Assembly (NCBI GenBank): GCA_050018415.1
Contig: JBEKAB010000002.1
Location: forward strand, 124,001-188,000
Reading direction: 5' to 3'
From: UBA1161 sp002311745
GTDB taxonomy: Bacteria; Planctomycetota; Phycisphaerae; Tepidisphaerales; Tepidisphaeraceae
Length of the DNA: 64,000 nucleotides
The translations under genes were made by a program, and so were the position numbers. The notes below the pieces were generated by a model. That model saw only the letters and a program-made list of their open reading frames with translations, ran no database searches and was not told where the DNA came from. This document shows positions 1 through 9,057 of this stretch, piece after piece; within the stretch, counting starts at the first letter, position 1, and the number at the start of each line of letters is the position of its first letter.

Positions 1-1
1 T

Positions 2-166
2 TGTGCGCGCTGCAGTGGGGAACGAGCGACGGTCGGCTCGCATGACCCAGCTTTTTTCGCCGCGAATTTATCGCATGATCCAACGGCGGTGCTCGCCTAT
101 GCGCGTGTAGAGCCGAAGCCGCGCGATCCGTCCCGCCGGGCGATCAACCAGCAAGGTGTCTTATGA
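2..166 (+). CDS. C-terminal end of an upstream gene (truncated by window edge)
   Basis: A reading frame is open from the left edge through 54 codons and ends in TGA at 164-166. That stop overlaps the ATG of the next gene as ATGA, a typical sign of translational coupling. The visible tail includes PTAVLAYARVEPKPRDPSRR and ends NQQGVL. I do not recognise the family from this fragment. The case for a real gene is the open frame to the edge and the ATGA overlap with a confident gene. A chance open frame of this length is possible in GC-rich DNA, so confidence is moderate. Confidence 0.45.
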   Translation, partial: CARCSGERATVGSHDPAFFAANLSHDPTAVLAYARVEPKPRDPSRRAINQQGVL

Positions 167-2574
167 CCAGCAAACGTCTGATGTTGAAGGCAGCCAAGCG
201 TCGTGCCCAAATTCTCCGCCACGCCAGCCGCGTGGTAATGGAAGCCCTGGAGAACCGAATCCTGCTGTCCACCACCCTGCCCAATCCTGTGGTGCCCATC
301 ACGCTGCCGATTGAGACGCTGCCTTTGCAGCCCGTCACGGGAACGCCCCTGACCCTTTCGCCGGAGATGATCGACCATGCCTTTGGCTTTGGCAGCATCG
401 GCTTCCAGGATGCCGCCGGCAACATCGTCCGCGGCGACGGCACCGGGCAGACCATCGCCATCGTCGAGCCTTTTGGCAGCTCGACCATCGAAAGCGACTT
501 GGAAGCATTCGACGCCGAGCCCTTCGGCAACCCAAGCTGGAGCATCAGCAACAACGACGGAACCGGCCATTTCTGCCTGACCATCCGGCCTCTGGGCGGT
601 GCCGGCGTCACGCCCGCGCCGATCGTCATTTCGGGGGCGCCGACCGATACGATGGACTGGGCCGCGGCGGAAACGTCCCTGGATGTGGAATGGATCCATG
701 CCGTCGCCCCCGGCGCCCACATTCTGCTCGTGGAAGCCCCCTCCACCAATATGCTGGACCTCCTGGACTCGGTCGTCTATGCCGCGTCGCAACCGGGCGT
801 CTCCACCGTTTGCATGACCTGGGGAACGGACCTCACCGGCAATACCTTCACCCCGCCCGCCACCGGCACCGCCCCCTTCCCCGCACCGGCGTGGCTGCTC
901 GACGGCTTCATGGTCACTCCCGCGGGCCACCAGGGAGTGACGTTCCTGGCCTCTTCCGGTGATGACGGAAACCAGCAATATCCGGCCGCTTCGTACGACG
1001 TTCTTTCCGTCGGTGGATCCACCCTTTCGTTCGGCATCGACGGAACCGACCTGGGCGGAGTTCCCTGGAACGAAACCTTCAACGTCAACGGCGTTCCCGT
1101 CACAGAGTCCACCGGTGGAGGCGCAGATGGGCTGTACACGGACCACCACAATTTTCCGATGGTCGTACTGAACTCGGACCCGGCGGACGGCGTCTGGATA
1201 TATGATTCCAACCCGGTCCCCAGCTCGGTCCCCGGCGCCGCGAACAACGCCAACGCCCCTTGGTACGTCGTTGGCGGCACCGAATTCGCCTGCGCCGCCT
1301 GGTCGGGACTTATCTCCATTATCGACCAGGGCATCCAGCTTCGGGGCGGTGATTCGCTGGCCGACGGCGAGGCAATCGATGAGATCTTGTATTTGGGCGA
1401 GCTAAACACCAATGACTTCCCCCCAATGTTCTATGGCGGCACTTTGCCCACGTTTCCGCTTTGGCCCACGGGCGCGCCCCCCAACGGCGGGCCCACCATA
1501 GCTAACCTTTTCAAAAATATTCCGACCAACGGTAACACGGGTGTGGGCGTGCCTATCACGTTGAATCTCGTCAGCGACATGGTGGACAATTCGTTGGGCT
1601 TCGGCGCCGGAGGAGTGGTGCAACTGAACAGCGCTACGGGTGTAACCGTCCTCGACACCGACTTCACCAACAGGCTCGTCTTCACGCAGCAGCCCACCGA
1701 CGTCACTGCCGGCGTACCCATGCAGCCGGTTAAGGTCGAAATTGAGGACGCCGGCGGCAACAATACCCTCTCGGACGCCAGCGTCACTCTCCAGATCAGC
1801 GCTCTCAGCTCCTCCGGCTCCGCAACGCTCTTGGGAACTACCTCCCTCCCGGCCGCGAACGGCGTTGCGACCTTCAGCGACCTCAGCATCGATAAGGCCA
1901 CCAAGCCCGGCTTTACTTACGAATTGAAAGCCACGTCTTTCGAAACCCTGCCGGCCGACTCTTCGGATTTCACCGTCAGCGCCGCCACGGCCACCGCCTC
2001 CACCCAGTTGCTCCCCAGCACCCAGACGATCGGCGACACCTGGCAATACGGCGTCGTGCCCTCCTTCAGCTTCTCCGTGCAGGACGCCTTCGGAAACCCA
2101 ATCAGCAACAACAGTTCCCGCGTGACCGTCTCGGTTGCTTCCGGTCCGAACACCCAAATCCAGGGCACCACCACGGTCACCATGGCCGACGGCATCGCCA
2201 CATTCAACGACCTTTCCTTCTCGGAGGCGGGAAGCTACGTCCTCGCGGCCACCAGCCCCGGCTACAGCGCCGCCACCGGCTCGTTGCAGGTCGTGGCCAT
2301 TCCCGTGTTCGAGCACTTCACCTTCAACGGCTTCGTTTTGGGCGCGACGATACTGGCGCTGCAGCAGACGCGCAACGCGCCGCTGATTGCCGCTCAGGGC
2401 CCGCCCACCGTGATGACTAGCGACGTGGTCCTGGCGTCTGCCGGCTCGGCCGTCGCTGCCAACGTGTTCTACAGCCCGACCGACAGTGTCGGAAAGCTGC
2501 TGGGCTTCGGCAGCTCTGCCACGGACAATTCGAATACGAACGATGTCGCCGGCGCCGTCCTCAGCGGCACCTAA
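163..2574 (+). CDS. Secreted sedolisin (S53)-like protein with Ig-like domains; catalytic Ser replaced by Glu
   Basis: An 803-aa exported protein. Residues 1-36 form a basic stretch followed by MEALENRILLS, the LExRxLLS-type N-terminal signature of planctomycete surface proteins. Residues about 50-430 resemble a sedolisin fold. They contain the paired acidic motif ETSLD (E170, D174) and the oxyanion-type motif SSGDDG (D267). At the position where family members carry GTS with the nucleophilic serine, this protein reads VVGGTEFACAAWSG, so the serine is Glu374. The rest, from about 505, holds two Ig-like beta domains, the first opening with FTQQPTDVTAG. The start overlaps the preceding stop (ATGA) and follows an AAGG ribosome-binding site. 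The fold is clear. Proteolytic activity is doubtful, and a binding or scaffold role outside the cell is inference. Confidence 0.8.
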   Translation: MTSKRLMLKAAKRRAQILRHASRVVMEALENRILLSTTLPNPVVPITLPIETLPLQPVTGTPLTLSPEMIDHAFGFGSIGFQDAAGNIVRGDGTGQTIAIVEPFGSSTIESDLEAFDAEPFGNPSWSISNNDGTGHFCLTIRPLGGAGVTPAPIVISGAPTDTMDWAAAETSLDVEWIHAVAPGAHILLVEAPSTNMLDLLDSVVYAASQPGVSTVCMTWGTDLTGNTFTPPATGTAPFPAPAWLLDGFMVTPAGHQGVTFLASSGDDGNQQYPAASYDVLSVGGSTLSFGIDGTDLGGVPWNETFNVNGVPVTESTGGGADGLYTDHHNFPMVVLNSDPADGVWIYDSNPVPSSVPGAANNANAPWYVVGGTEFACAAWSGLISIIDQGIQLRGGDSLADGEAIDEILYLGELNTNDFPPMFYGGTLPTFPLWPTGAPPNGGPTIANLFKNIPTNGNTGVGVPITLNLVSDMVDNSLGFGAGGVVQLNSATGVTVLDTDFTNRLVFTQQPTDVTAGVPMQPVKVEIEDAGGNNTLSDASVTLQISALSSSGSATLLGTTSLPAANGVATFSDLSIDKATKPGFTYELKATSFETLPADSSDFTVSAATATASTQLLPSTQTIGDTWQYGVVPSFSFSVQDAFGNPISNNSSRVTVSVASGPNTQIQGTTTVTMADGIATFNDLSFSEAGSYVLAATSPGYSAATGSLQVVAIPVFEHFTFNGFVLGATILALQQTRNAPLIAAQGPPTVMTSDVVLASAGSAVAANVFYSPTDSVGKLLGFGSSATDNSNTNDVAGAVLSGT

Positions 2575-2604
2575 CACGCTGCCGCCTATCAAATGCCTTG
2601 GCGC

Positions 2605-2628
2605 AGCCCCGCATGTACATGCGGGGCT
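2605..2628. repeat. 24-bp perfect palindrome (CCCCGCATG family), copy 1
   Basis: AGCCCCGCATGT is followed directly by its exact reverse complement, 31 bases after the protease stop codon. The stem is GC-rich and is followed by TTCGCTTT on the plus strand, so it may act as a rho-independent terminator. A near-identical 20-mer (one central base differs) lies inside the cusA coding region at 5455-5474, which suggests a dispersed repeat rather than only a terminator. Confidence 0.7.
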
Positions 2629-2731
2629 TCGCTTTGCGCGCGAATTGAACCTTGCAGACCATGGCCGTCGTTCTGACTTCTGACGCCCGCGGCGCAACCT
2701 CCGCAGGCGCGGTTTGACCCGGGAGTCTGAC

Positions 2732-4012
2732 GTGACAACCAAACAACTCGCCTGGATTGCCGCCGCGGTCGTTTTATCGGTCCTCGTCGTGGTGAGCGTT
2801 CGCGTGCATCATTCGACCTCCGCGCCGGCCGCTGCCGCGCCGCCGGCCAGGCAGGAAAGGAAGATCGCTTATTGGTGGGACCCCATGCTCGGCCCCAGCA
2901 GCATCACTAACCATCCCGGCAAGAGCGCCATGGGCATGGACTTGGAGCCCGTCTACGAGGACGCGGCCTCATCCGGCGCGGGCGTACGCATCGACCCGCG
3001 CATCGAGCAGAACATGGGCGTGAAAACCGCTCCGGTCGTCCGCGGATCGCTGCCCATGACCGTCCGCACCGTCGGCATGCTCCAAGTGCCCCAGCCCGGG
3101 CTTTACGACCTGACCGTGCGCGTCGGCGGCTACGTCGAGAAACTCTACGCCGACACCGATGGCATGCGCGTGACCCAGGATCAGGTGCTGTTTGATCTGT
3201 ACAGCCCCGACGTGCTGGTGGCCGAGCAGGAGCTGATCACCGCCACCAAGAGCCTGGCCGCCCTGGACGCAAACGCATCGCCGGAGGTTCGCGGCGACGC
3301 GCACGCCCTGGTGGAGTCGGCCCGGCGGAAGCTGGCGCTGTGGGACATCGATCCGCAGGACATCGACGCCATCGCCTCCGCCGACCGCCCGCCGCGCACC
3401 GTGCCCATCCGCAGCCCGGCCACCGGCTACCTCGCTGACAAAGCCGTCGTCGCCGGCTCCGCCGTCCAGCCCGGCATGCTGGTCATGCGCATCGAAGACC
3501 ACTCCACTCTTTGGCTCGACACGCAGGTCTATGAAGGGCAGTTGTCGCTCATGAAGCCCGGCCTGCCGGTGCGGGCCACCGTCGATGCCTGGCCAGGCAA
3601 GGTCTTTACCGGAAAAATCACCTTTCTCTATCCCCACCTGGACCATCTGACGCGCACGCGCACCGTCCGCGCCACCCTGGACAATCCCAATCACGAGCTT
3701 GCCCCCGGCATGTACGCATCCGTGGAGATTCTTCTGTCCCCCGTGCCCGATGTGATCCTGGTCCCGCGCGAAGCGGTCATCGACACGGGCGTGAAGCAGA
3801 TCGCGTTTGTGGTCGATCCGGCTTCGCCGGGTCACTTCTTACCGCGCAACGTCCGCACCGGCCTGGCGGGCGACAACGATCAGGTCCAGGTGCTCGAAGG
3901 CCTCTCGCCCGGCGAGCAGGTCGTCACCAGCGGCCAGTTCCTGATCGACGTCGAAAGCCGCACCAAGGAGGCGGTGGACAAGTTCCTGGCCGGCTCATCC
4001 TCCAGCAAGTAA
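2732..4012 (+). CDS. cusB: CusB-type RND efflux periplasmic adaptor
   Basis: A membrane-fusion protein of about 426 aa that would link an inner-membrane RND pump to an outer-membrane channel for metal (Cu/Ag-type) export. The N-terminal segment TTKQLAWIAAAVVLSVLVVV is a membrane anchor. It is followed by the heavy-metal-binding-domain remnant of CusB proteins, recognisable by HPGKSAMGMDLEPVYED. Barrel-sandwich and beta-barrel segments follow, for example VPIRSPATGYL and APGMYASVEIL. I chose GTG 2732 because GGGAG at 2721-2725 sits six bases upstream; a TTG at 2714 in the same frame is the alternative. The stop is seven bases before cusA, so the two genes form an operon. The family call is firm; the metal specificity is inferred from the family. 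Confidence 0.9.
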   Translation: MTTKQLAWIAAAVVLSVLVVVSVRVHHSTSAPAAAAPPARQERKIAYWWDPMLGPSSITNHPGKSAMGMDLEPVYEDAASSGAGVRIDPRIEQNMGVKTAPVVRGSLPMTVRTVGMLQVPQPGLYDLTVRVGGYVEKLYADTDGMRVTQDQVLFDLYSPDVLVAEQELITATKSLAALDANASPEVRGDAHALVESARRKLALWDIDPQDIDAIASADRPPRTVPIRSPATGYLADKAVVAGSAVQPGMLVMRIEDHSTLWLDTQVYEGQLSLMKPGLPVRATVDAWPGKVFTGKITFLYPHLDHLTRTRTVRATLDNPNHELAPGMYASVEILLSPVPDVILVPREAVIDTGVKQIAFVVDPASPGHFLPRNVRTGLAGDNDQVQVLEGLSPGEQVVTSGQFLIDVESRTKEAVDKFLAGSSSSK

Positions 4013-4019
4013 TCCCATT

Positions 4020-7000
4020 ATGATCGCCCGGATCATCGAGCTTTCGATCCGCAACCGCCTGATGGTCGTTCTGGTGACGGCCGCCCTGGTCGTCGGCGGC
4101 GTGTGGGCCGCGACACACATCAGCCTCGACGCCATTCCCGATCTGTCCGATGTGCAGGTCATCGTCATCACCGATTATCAGGGCCAGGCTCCCCAGGTCG
4201 TGCAGGACCAGATCACTTTTCCGCTGACCACCGCCATGTCCGGCATTCCGCACGCCAAGGTCGTGCGCGGCACCAGCATGTTCGAAACCTCGATGATCTA
4301 CATCATCTTCGAGGATGGGACGGACCTGTACTGGGCTCGCAGCCGCGTCCTGGAATACCTGAACTTCGTCAAAAGCCGCCTGCCCCCCGGCGTCGAGCCC
4401 AAGCTCGGCCCCGATGCCACCGGCGTCGGATGGGTCTACCAGTACGTGCTGTACCCCGGCTATTACTGCCCCAGCCATCCCAAGGGAATTTGGCACGATG
4501 AGAAATCGGGCGCGTGGTACGCCGACCCCGCCCAAGCCCCCAAGGACCGTCAAGCCAGGCTGCTCAAAGTCCGCGCTTTCGACGAGCCGGGCGTTTGCCC
4601 GCTGGATGGAAAAACCCCGCTGGTTTCGTCAAGTCAGGACCTGGCCTCTCTGCGCAGCCTTCAGGATTGGTATTTGCGTTATGAACTGGCCTCGGTGCCG
4701 GGCGTGGCCGAGGTCGCGCCCATTGGCGGATTCGTCAAGCAATACCAGATCGTCCTCAAGCCGCAGCGCATGCTCGCCTACAACCTCTCCATCGCCACGG
4801 TCTTGTCCGCGGTGCAGCGCTCCAACAACGACGTCGGCGGGTCGGTCGTGGAGATGAGCGAGAACGAATACATGGTCCGCAGCCGCGGGTATCTGCGCGG
4901 CCTGGCCGACCTGGCCAAGGTGCCCCTGGCCGTCGGCAAGGATGGCACCCCGATCCTCCTGGCGGACGTCGCCACGCTGCAAATCGCCGGCGAGGAACGC
5001 CGCGGCATCGGCGAGTGGAACGGCCGCGGCGAAGCCGTCGGCGGCGTCATCGTCGCTCGCTTCGGCGCCAACGCCTATCAGGTCATCCACGATGCCAAGG
5101 CAAAACTCGCCGATCTCGAAGACGGCCTGCCCCCGGGCGTCACCATCAAAACCGCCTATGACCGCTCCGATCTCATCGACCGCTCCATTCACACCCTGAG
5201 ACACACGCTGATCGAGGAAATGATCGTCGTCGCCCTCGTCTGCATCATCTTCCTGCTTCACGGCCGCAGCGCCCTGGTCGCCATTTTCGTCATCCCCAGC
5301 AGCATGCTCATCAGCCTTCTTGTCATGAATCTTCTGGGCATCAACGCCAACATCATGAGCCTGGGCGGGATCGCCATCGCCGTCGGCGTCGTCGTCGATA
5401 GCGCCATCATCATGGTGGAAAACGCCCACAAGCATTTGGACATTGACGCCGAAACCCCGCATGCACATGCGGGGCCGCGGCCGCGCAGTGAAATCATCCT
5501 CCAAGCCGCCAAGGAAGTCGGACCCAGCCTCTTTTTCAGTCTGCTCATCATCACCGTCAGTTTCCTGCCCGTCTTCGTGCTGGGCGGCGAGAGCGGACGG
5601 CTGTTCAGGCCCCTGGCCTTCACCAAGACCTTCGCCATGGCCGCCGCCGCCGTCCTCTCCATCACCATCGTTCCCGTCCTCATGATTTACTTCATTACCG
5701 ATCGCGCCCTTCCGGCGCGATGGACGCGGTGGATCAACGGCCCGATCACGTTGGCGATCGTGGCGATACCGGCTCTGCTGCTTTGGCGATGGGCCGACGG
5801 CTCGGACGCGCTGCGCCCCTATCGCGCCGCGATGGCGGTCGGCTGGGCCATTCTGGCCGCCCTGGCCTTGCTGCCCCAGAAAATCATCCGCGAGGAACGC
5901 AGTCCCATCAGTTGGATATTGCAGAAGCTGTATGAACCGATGTTCCGCGCGGCCATTCGCTTCCGCTGGCCGGCGGTGATTCTGGCGCTGGCGTTTATGG
6001 CGTCGGCGCTCTGGCCGTTCCCACGGTTGGGCAGCGAATTCATGCCGCCCCTGGACGAAGGCGACTTGCTCTACATGCCCACCACCGATCCCAGCATCAG
6101 CGTCACCCTAGCCCGCCAGGTGTTGCAGCAGACCGACAAGCTCATCGCCACGTTTCCCGAAGTGCTCAGCGTGTACGGCAAGATCGGCCGCGCCGACAGC
6201 GCCACTGATCCGGCCCCGTTGGACATGATCGAAGCCGTCGTGCGATTGCAGACCGATCCCGCCAAATGGCGCACGCGCAAGCTGGATTACGCGTTTGATC
6301 ATTGGCCGCTTTTGGCCACGCCCCTGCGCTGGACGCTGCACCACACCTTCTGGCCCACCGGTCGCAAGATCACCATGGACGAATTGGTGTATGGCTGGAC
6401 GGACGCCGACGGCGATCATGCGGGCCTCAACACGGTCGTCTCCCTGCCCGGCGTGGCCAACGCCTGGCCCATGCCCATCGCCAACCGCACCAACATGCTC
6501 TCCACCGGCGTCAAAACTCCCGTGGGCATCAAAGTCATGGGCCCAGACCTGCAAATCCTGGGCGATCTGGCCCAGCAGGCCGCCACCATCGTCTCGACAG
6601 TTCCCGGCACCACCAGCGCGTATGCGGAGCGGTCCTTCGGCGGCAATTACCTCGACATCAACATCGACCGTTCCCAGGCCGCACGCTACGGCCTGACCAC
6701 CGGCGACGTCCAAGACGTCATCTCCACCGCCCTGGGTGGAATGAAAACCACCACCACCGTCGAAGGCCCCCAGCGTTTCCCCGTCAACATCCGCTACGCC
6801 CGGGATTATCGCGATGATCCCCAGACCATCGCCCAGGTGCTCATCCCCATTCCCACCGGCGCCCAGGTGCCCCTGGGCCAGCTCGCCCAGATCAAGATCG
6901 ACCCCGGCCCGCCCATGATCAAGAGCGAAAACAGCCGGCTTTCCGCTTGGGTTTACGTCGACGTGGCCGGCCGCGACATCGGCAGCTTCATCGCCGATGC

Positions 7001-7616
7001 CCAGAAAGCCATCGCCGACAAGCTGCAACTTCCCGCCGGTTACACCCTGACCTGGTCCGGACAGTTCGAGCAAATCCAGGAGGCCAACGCCCGCCTCAAA
7101 TGGGCCGTCCCTCTGACCCTGCTGACCATCGTCATGCTCCTGTACCTGGCCACCCGAAGCTGGTTCCGCGTCTGCGTCGTGCTGCTGGCCGTTCCGTTCA
7201 GTCTCGTCGGCGCGGTCTGGCTCCTGTGGATGTTGGATTACCACCTATCCCTGGCGGTGTGGGTTGGCATGATCGCCCTGGCCGGCCTGGATGCCGAGAC
7301 CGGCTTGGTCATGCTCCTCTACCTCGACAACAGCTACGAGCGATTCAAATCACTGGGCCGCATGCGTGACCAAGACGACCTCTGGCGAGCCGTGCACGAT
7401 GGCGCCGTCAAGCGCATCCGTCCCAAGACCATGACCGTCGCCGCCGCCTTCATCGGTCTGGTGCCGCTGCTCTGGGCCACCGGCACCGGCGCCGACGTCA
7501 TGCGTCGCTTGGCCGCCCCCATGCTCGGCGGGCTCTTCACCAGCTTCCTGATGGAACTCCTGATCTACCCCATCATCTTCTTCATCGCCAAGAGCCTTAC
7601 TCTCGGGAGGGAATAA
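4020..7616 (+). CDS. cusA: CusA-type heavy-metal RND efflux permease
   Basis: A 1198-aa inner-membrane proton-driven pump of the HME-RND family. The N-terminus MIARIIELSIRNRLMVVL, the motif SLGGIAIAVGVVVDSAIIMVENAHKH and the C-terminal AGLDAETGLVMLLYLD are diagnostic. It is longer than the roughly 1050 aa usual for CusA. One insert lies at about residues 147-200 in the porter domain and carries C150 and C193 (YYCPSHPKG and GVCPLDGK). Extra hydrophobic helices lie at about 565-630. Residues 479-485 (TPHAHAG) are encoded by a palindromic repeat. It sits between cusB and cusC in a tight operon (7-bp and 1-bp gaps). Substrate is probably Cu(I)/Ag(I) or a related cation, by family. Confidence 0.93.
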   Translation: MIARIIELSIRNRLMVVLVTAALVVGGVWAATHISLDAIPDLSDVQVIVITDYQGQAPQVVQDQITFPLTTAMSGIPHAKVVRGTSMFETSMIYIIFEDGTDLYWARSRVLEYLNFVKSRLPPGVEPKLGPDATGVGWVYQYVLYPGYYCPSHPKGIWHDEKSGAWYADPAQAPKDRQARLLKVRAFDEPGVCPLDGKTPLVSSSQDLASLRSLQDWYLRYELASVPGVAEVAPIGGFVKQYQIVLKPQRMLAYNLSIATVLSAVQRSNNDVGGSVVEMSENEYMVRSRGYLRGLADLAKVPLAVGKDGTPILLADVATLQIAGEERRGIGEWNGRGEAVGGVIVARFGANAYQVIHDAKAKLADLEDGLPPGVTIKTAYDRSDLIDRSIHTLRHTLIEEMIVVALVCIIFLLHGRSALVAIFVIPSSMLISLLVMNLLGINANIMSLGGIAIAVGVVVDSAIIMVENAHKHLDIDAETPHAHAGPRPRSEIILQAAKEVGPSLFFSLLIITVSFLPVFVLGGESGRLFRPLAFTKTFAMAAAAVLSITIVPVLMIYFITDRALPARWTRWINGPITLAIVAIPALLLWRWADGSDALRPYRAAMAVGWAILAALALLPQKIIREERSPISWILQKLYEPMFRAAIRFRWPAVILALAFMASALWPFPRLGSEFMPPLDEGDLLYMPTTDPSISVTLARQVLQQTDKLIATFPEVLSVYGKIGRADSATDPAPLDMIEAVVRLQTDPAKWRTRKLDYAFDHWPLLATPLRWTLHHTFWPTGRKITMDELVYGWTDADGDHAGLNTVVSLPGVANAWPMPIANRTNMLSTGVKTPVGIKVMGPDLQILGDLAQQAATIVSTVPGTTSAYAERSFGGNYLDINIDRSQAARYGLTTGDVQDVISTALGGMKTTTTVEGPQRFPVNIRYARDYRDDPQTIAQVLIPIPTGAQVPLGQLAQIKIDPGPPMIKSENSRLSAWVYVDVAGRDIGSFIADAQKAIADKLQLPAGYTLTWSGQFEQIQEANARLKWAVPLTLLTIVMLLYLATRSWFRVCVVLLAVPFSLVGAVWLLWMLDYHLSLAVWVGMIALAGLDAETGLVMLLYLDNSYERFKSLGRMRDQDDLWRAVHDGAVKRIRPKTMTVAAAFIGLVPLLWATGTGADVMRRLAAPMLGGLFTSFLMELLIYPIIFFIAKSLTLGRE
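5455..5474. repeat. CCCCGCATG-family palindrome inside cusA, copy 2
   Basis: The 20-mer has arms CCCCGCATG and CATGCGGGG around CA. It matches copy 1 at 2609-2628 except for the central base, and it is read in frame as part of TPHAHAG in a loop of CusA. The loop normally lies after the fourth-helix region and varies in the family, so an insertion here would be tolerated. Confidence 0.65.
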
Positions 7617-7617
7617 A

Positions 7618-9000
7618 ATGCAGCGACAGATGAAACCACGGAGGCACGGAGACACGGAGGCGCCTCCGTGCCTCCGTGTCTCCGTGGTTATATTTTTGTC
7701 TTTAGCCGCGGTCGGATGCACCGTCCATCCGGATGGCGAAAATCAGGAGCGTCAATCCGCCTTGCACGCGGGAGCGCCGTACGAACCGCCGATCGCGCAG
7801 CGCCAGCTCCCGCCCCTGCCGGACAAGCCGACCGTGGATGATCTGGTCCGCTACGCCCTGCAAACCAATCCCGATGTCGAGCGAAGCTATTGGGAATGGC
7901 GCTCCGCCCTGGAGCAAATCCCCATCGACGGTACGCAGGCCACCAACCTGGCGATCTCCGCCGGAACCATCCTGAATCGCGGCTCTTTTTCGGGAGACCG
8001 CACCACCATCGGCGCCCAGAACGATCCCATGTCCGACATCGTACTTCCCGACAAGCTCTCGGCCGCCGCCCATCGCTCCCTGGAAGCCGCCCGCGCCGCC
8101 GCCAAACGCTTCCGCCAAGCCCAGCTCGATCTGCGCAGCAAAGTGATCTCCGCCTACGACGATTACGCCCTGACCGCCGAGCTGATCCGCTTGGGCAACC
8201 AAAGCGTCCAACTCTTGCAGGCCACCGCTTCCATCACCGAGGCCCGCAACCGCGCCGCCTCCTCCTCCCAGCAGGACGTTCTCAAGTCCCGCAACGAACT
8301 GGACTTGGCCCGCAACAACGTGGCCAACCTGCAATCCCAGCTTCCCGCCCAGCTCGCCGCGCTCAATGCGTTGCTCGGCCGCGAGGCGAGCGCTCCCATC
8401 GCGCCGCCCGCGGCATTGCCGCCGGCTCGTCCCGTGCAATACTCCGATCAGCAATTGCTCGACCTGCTCGCCAAGGCCAATCCACAGCTCCTCGCCCTCG
8501 CCGATGAAATCCGCGGCAAGCAGCAAAGCATTCGCTTGGCCAAGCTCCAGTACATCCCCGATTTCAGCTTATCCGCCAACACCGACCTGGCCGGCATGGC
8601 CCAGAACCTCTCCGGCATGATTACGCTTCCGCTGCTTCGTCACGAAGCCTTGGACGCCGCGATCGCTCAGGCCAAGGCCAATCTGCGTGCCTCCGAAGCA
8701 GCTCGCCGCCGGACCAAGAGCGACCTCGCCGCCCAAGCGATCATGGACATCGCCACCCTGCGCGACGCCGATCGGCAATTGCAACTATTTGAGCAGGCGA
8801 TTCTTCCCCGCTCCCGCCAGGAAGTAGCCTTGACCCGCGCCGCCTACGAATCCGCGACCGCGACGCTCTTGGATTTGCTGGACAGCCAGCGTTCCCTGAT
8901 CGACACCGAGCAACTCGTCGTCACCCTGCGTATCACTCGCGACAAGCGCCTGGCCGACCTGGAATCGCTCGCGGCCGCCCCCATCCAACCGGCGCCGTGA
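7618..9000 (+). CDS. cusC: CusC/TolC-type outer-membrane efflux lipoprotein
   Basis: A 460-aa outer-membrane factor completing the Cus-type pump. It has the long alpha-helical repeats typical of TolC-family proteins, for example the duplicated helix-rich halves around FRQAQLDLRSKVISAYDDYA and later IAQAKANLRASEAARRR. The N-terminus carries a short hydrophobic stretch, VVIFLSLAAVGC, ending in a possible lipobox cysteine. The ATG lies one base after the cusA stop and just downstream of GGGAGGG, which supports this start. Codons about 3-28 fall inside a palindromic repeat element (7625-7700), so much of the signal sequence is repeat-derived. Family assignment is secure; exact signal processing is inference. 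Confidence 0.85.
   Translation: MQRQMKPRRHGDTEAPPCLRVSVVIFLSLAAVGCTVHPDGENQERQSALHAGAPYEPPIAQRQLPPLPDKPTVDDLVRYALQTNPDVERSYWEWRSALEQIPIDGTQATNLAISAGTILNRGSFSGDRTTIGAQNDPMSDIVLPDKLSAAAHRSLEAARAAAKRFRQAQLDLRSKVISAYDDYALTAELIRLGNQSVQLLQATASITEARNRAASSSQQDVLKSRNELDLARNNVANLQSQLPAQLAALNALLGREASAPIAPPAALPPARPVQYSDQQLLDLLAKANPQLLALADEIRGKQQSIRLAKLQYIPDFSLSANTDLAGMAQNLSGMITLPLLRHEALDAAIAQAKANLRASEAARRRTKSDLAAQAIMDIATLRDADRQLQLFEQAILPRSRQEVALTRAAYESATATLLDLLDSQRSLIDTEQLVVTLRITRDKRLADLESLAAAPIQPAP
7625..7700. repeat. Palindromic ACGGAG-family repeat overlapping the cusC start
   Basis: An inverted repeat at 7634-7689 pairs 28-base arms with two mismatches. The arms are built from units such as CACGGAGGCACGGAGACACG and its complement. 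Outer flanks GACAGATGAAACC and the complement of TTTTTGTC resemble the ends of the second element at 48104-48226. It lies wholly inside the cusC reading frame. Confidence 0.75.
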
Positions 9001-9057
9001 TCCGCGTGCCCGGTTGCGATTTCAGTTGAGGATCCATCCAGAAAAGTCGCGATTGTC

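Noticed and set aside
1402..2742. 446-aa open frame antisense to the sedolisin-like gene
   Set aside because: It is rich in Arg, Gly and Ala with no recognisable domain, a typical GC-rich shadow of the plus-strand gene.
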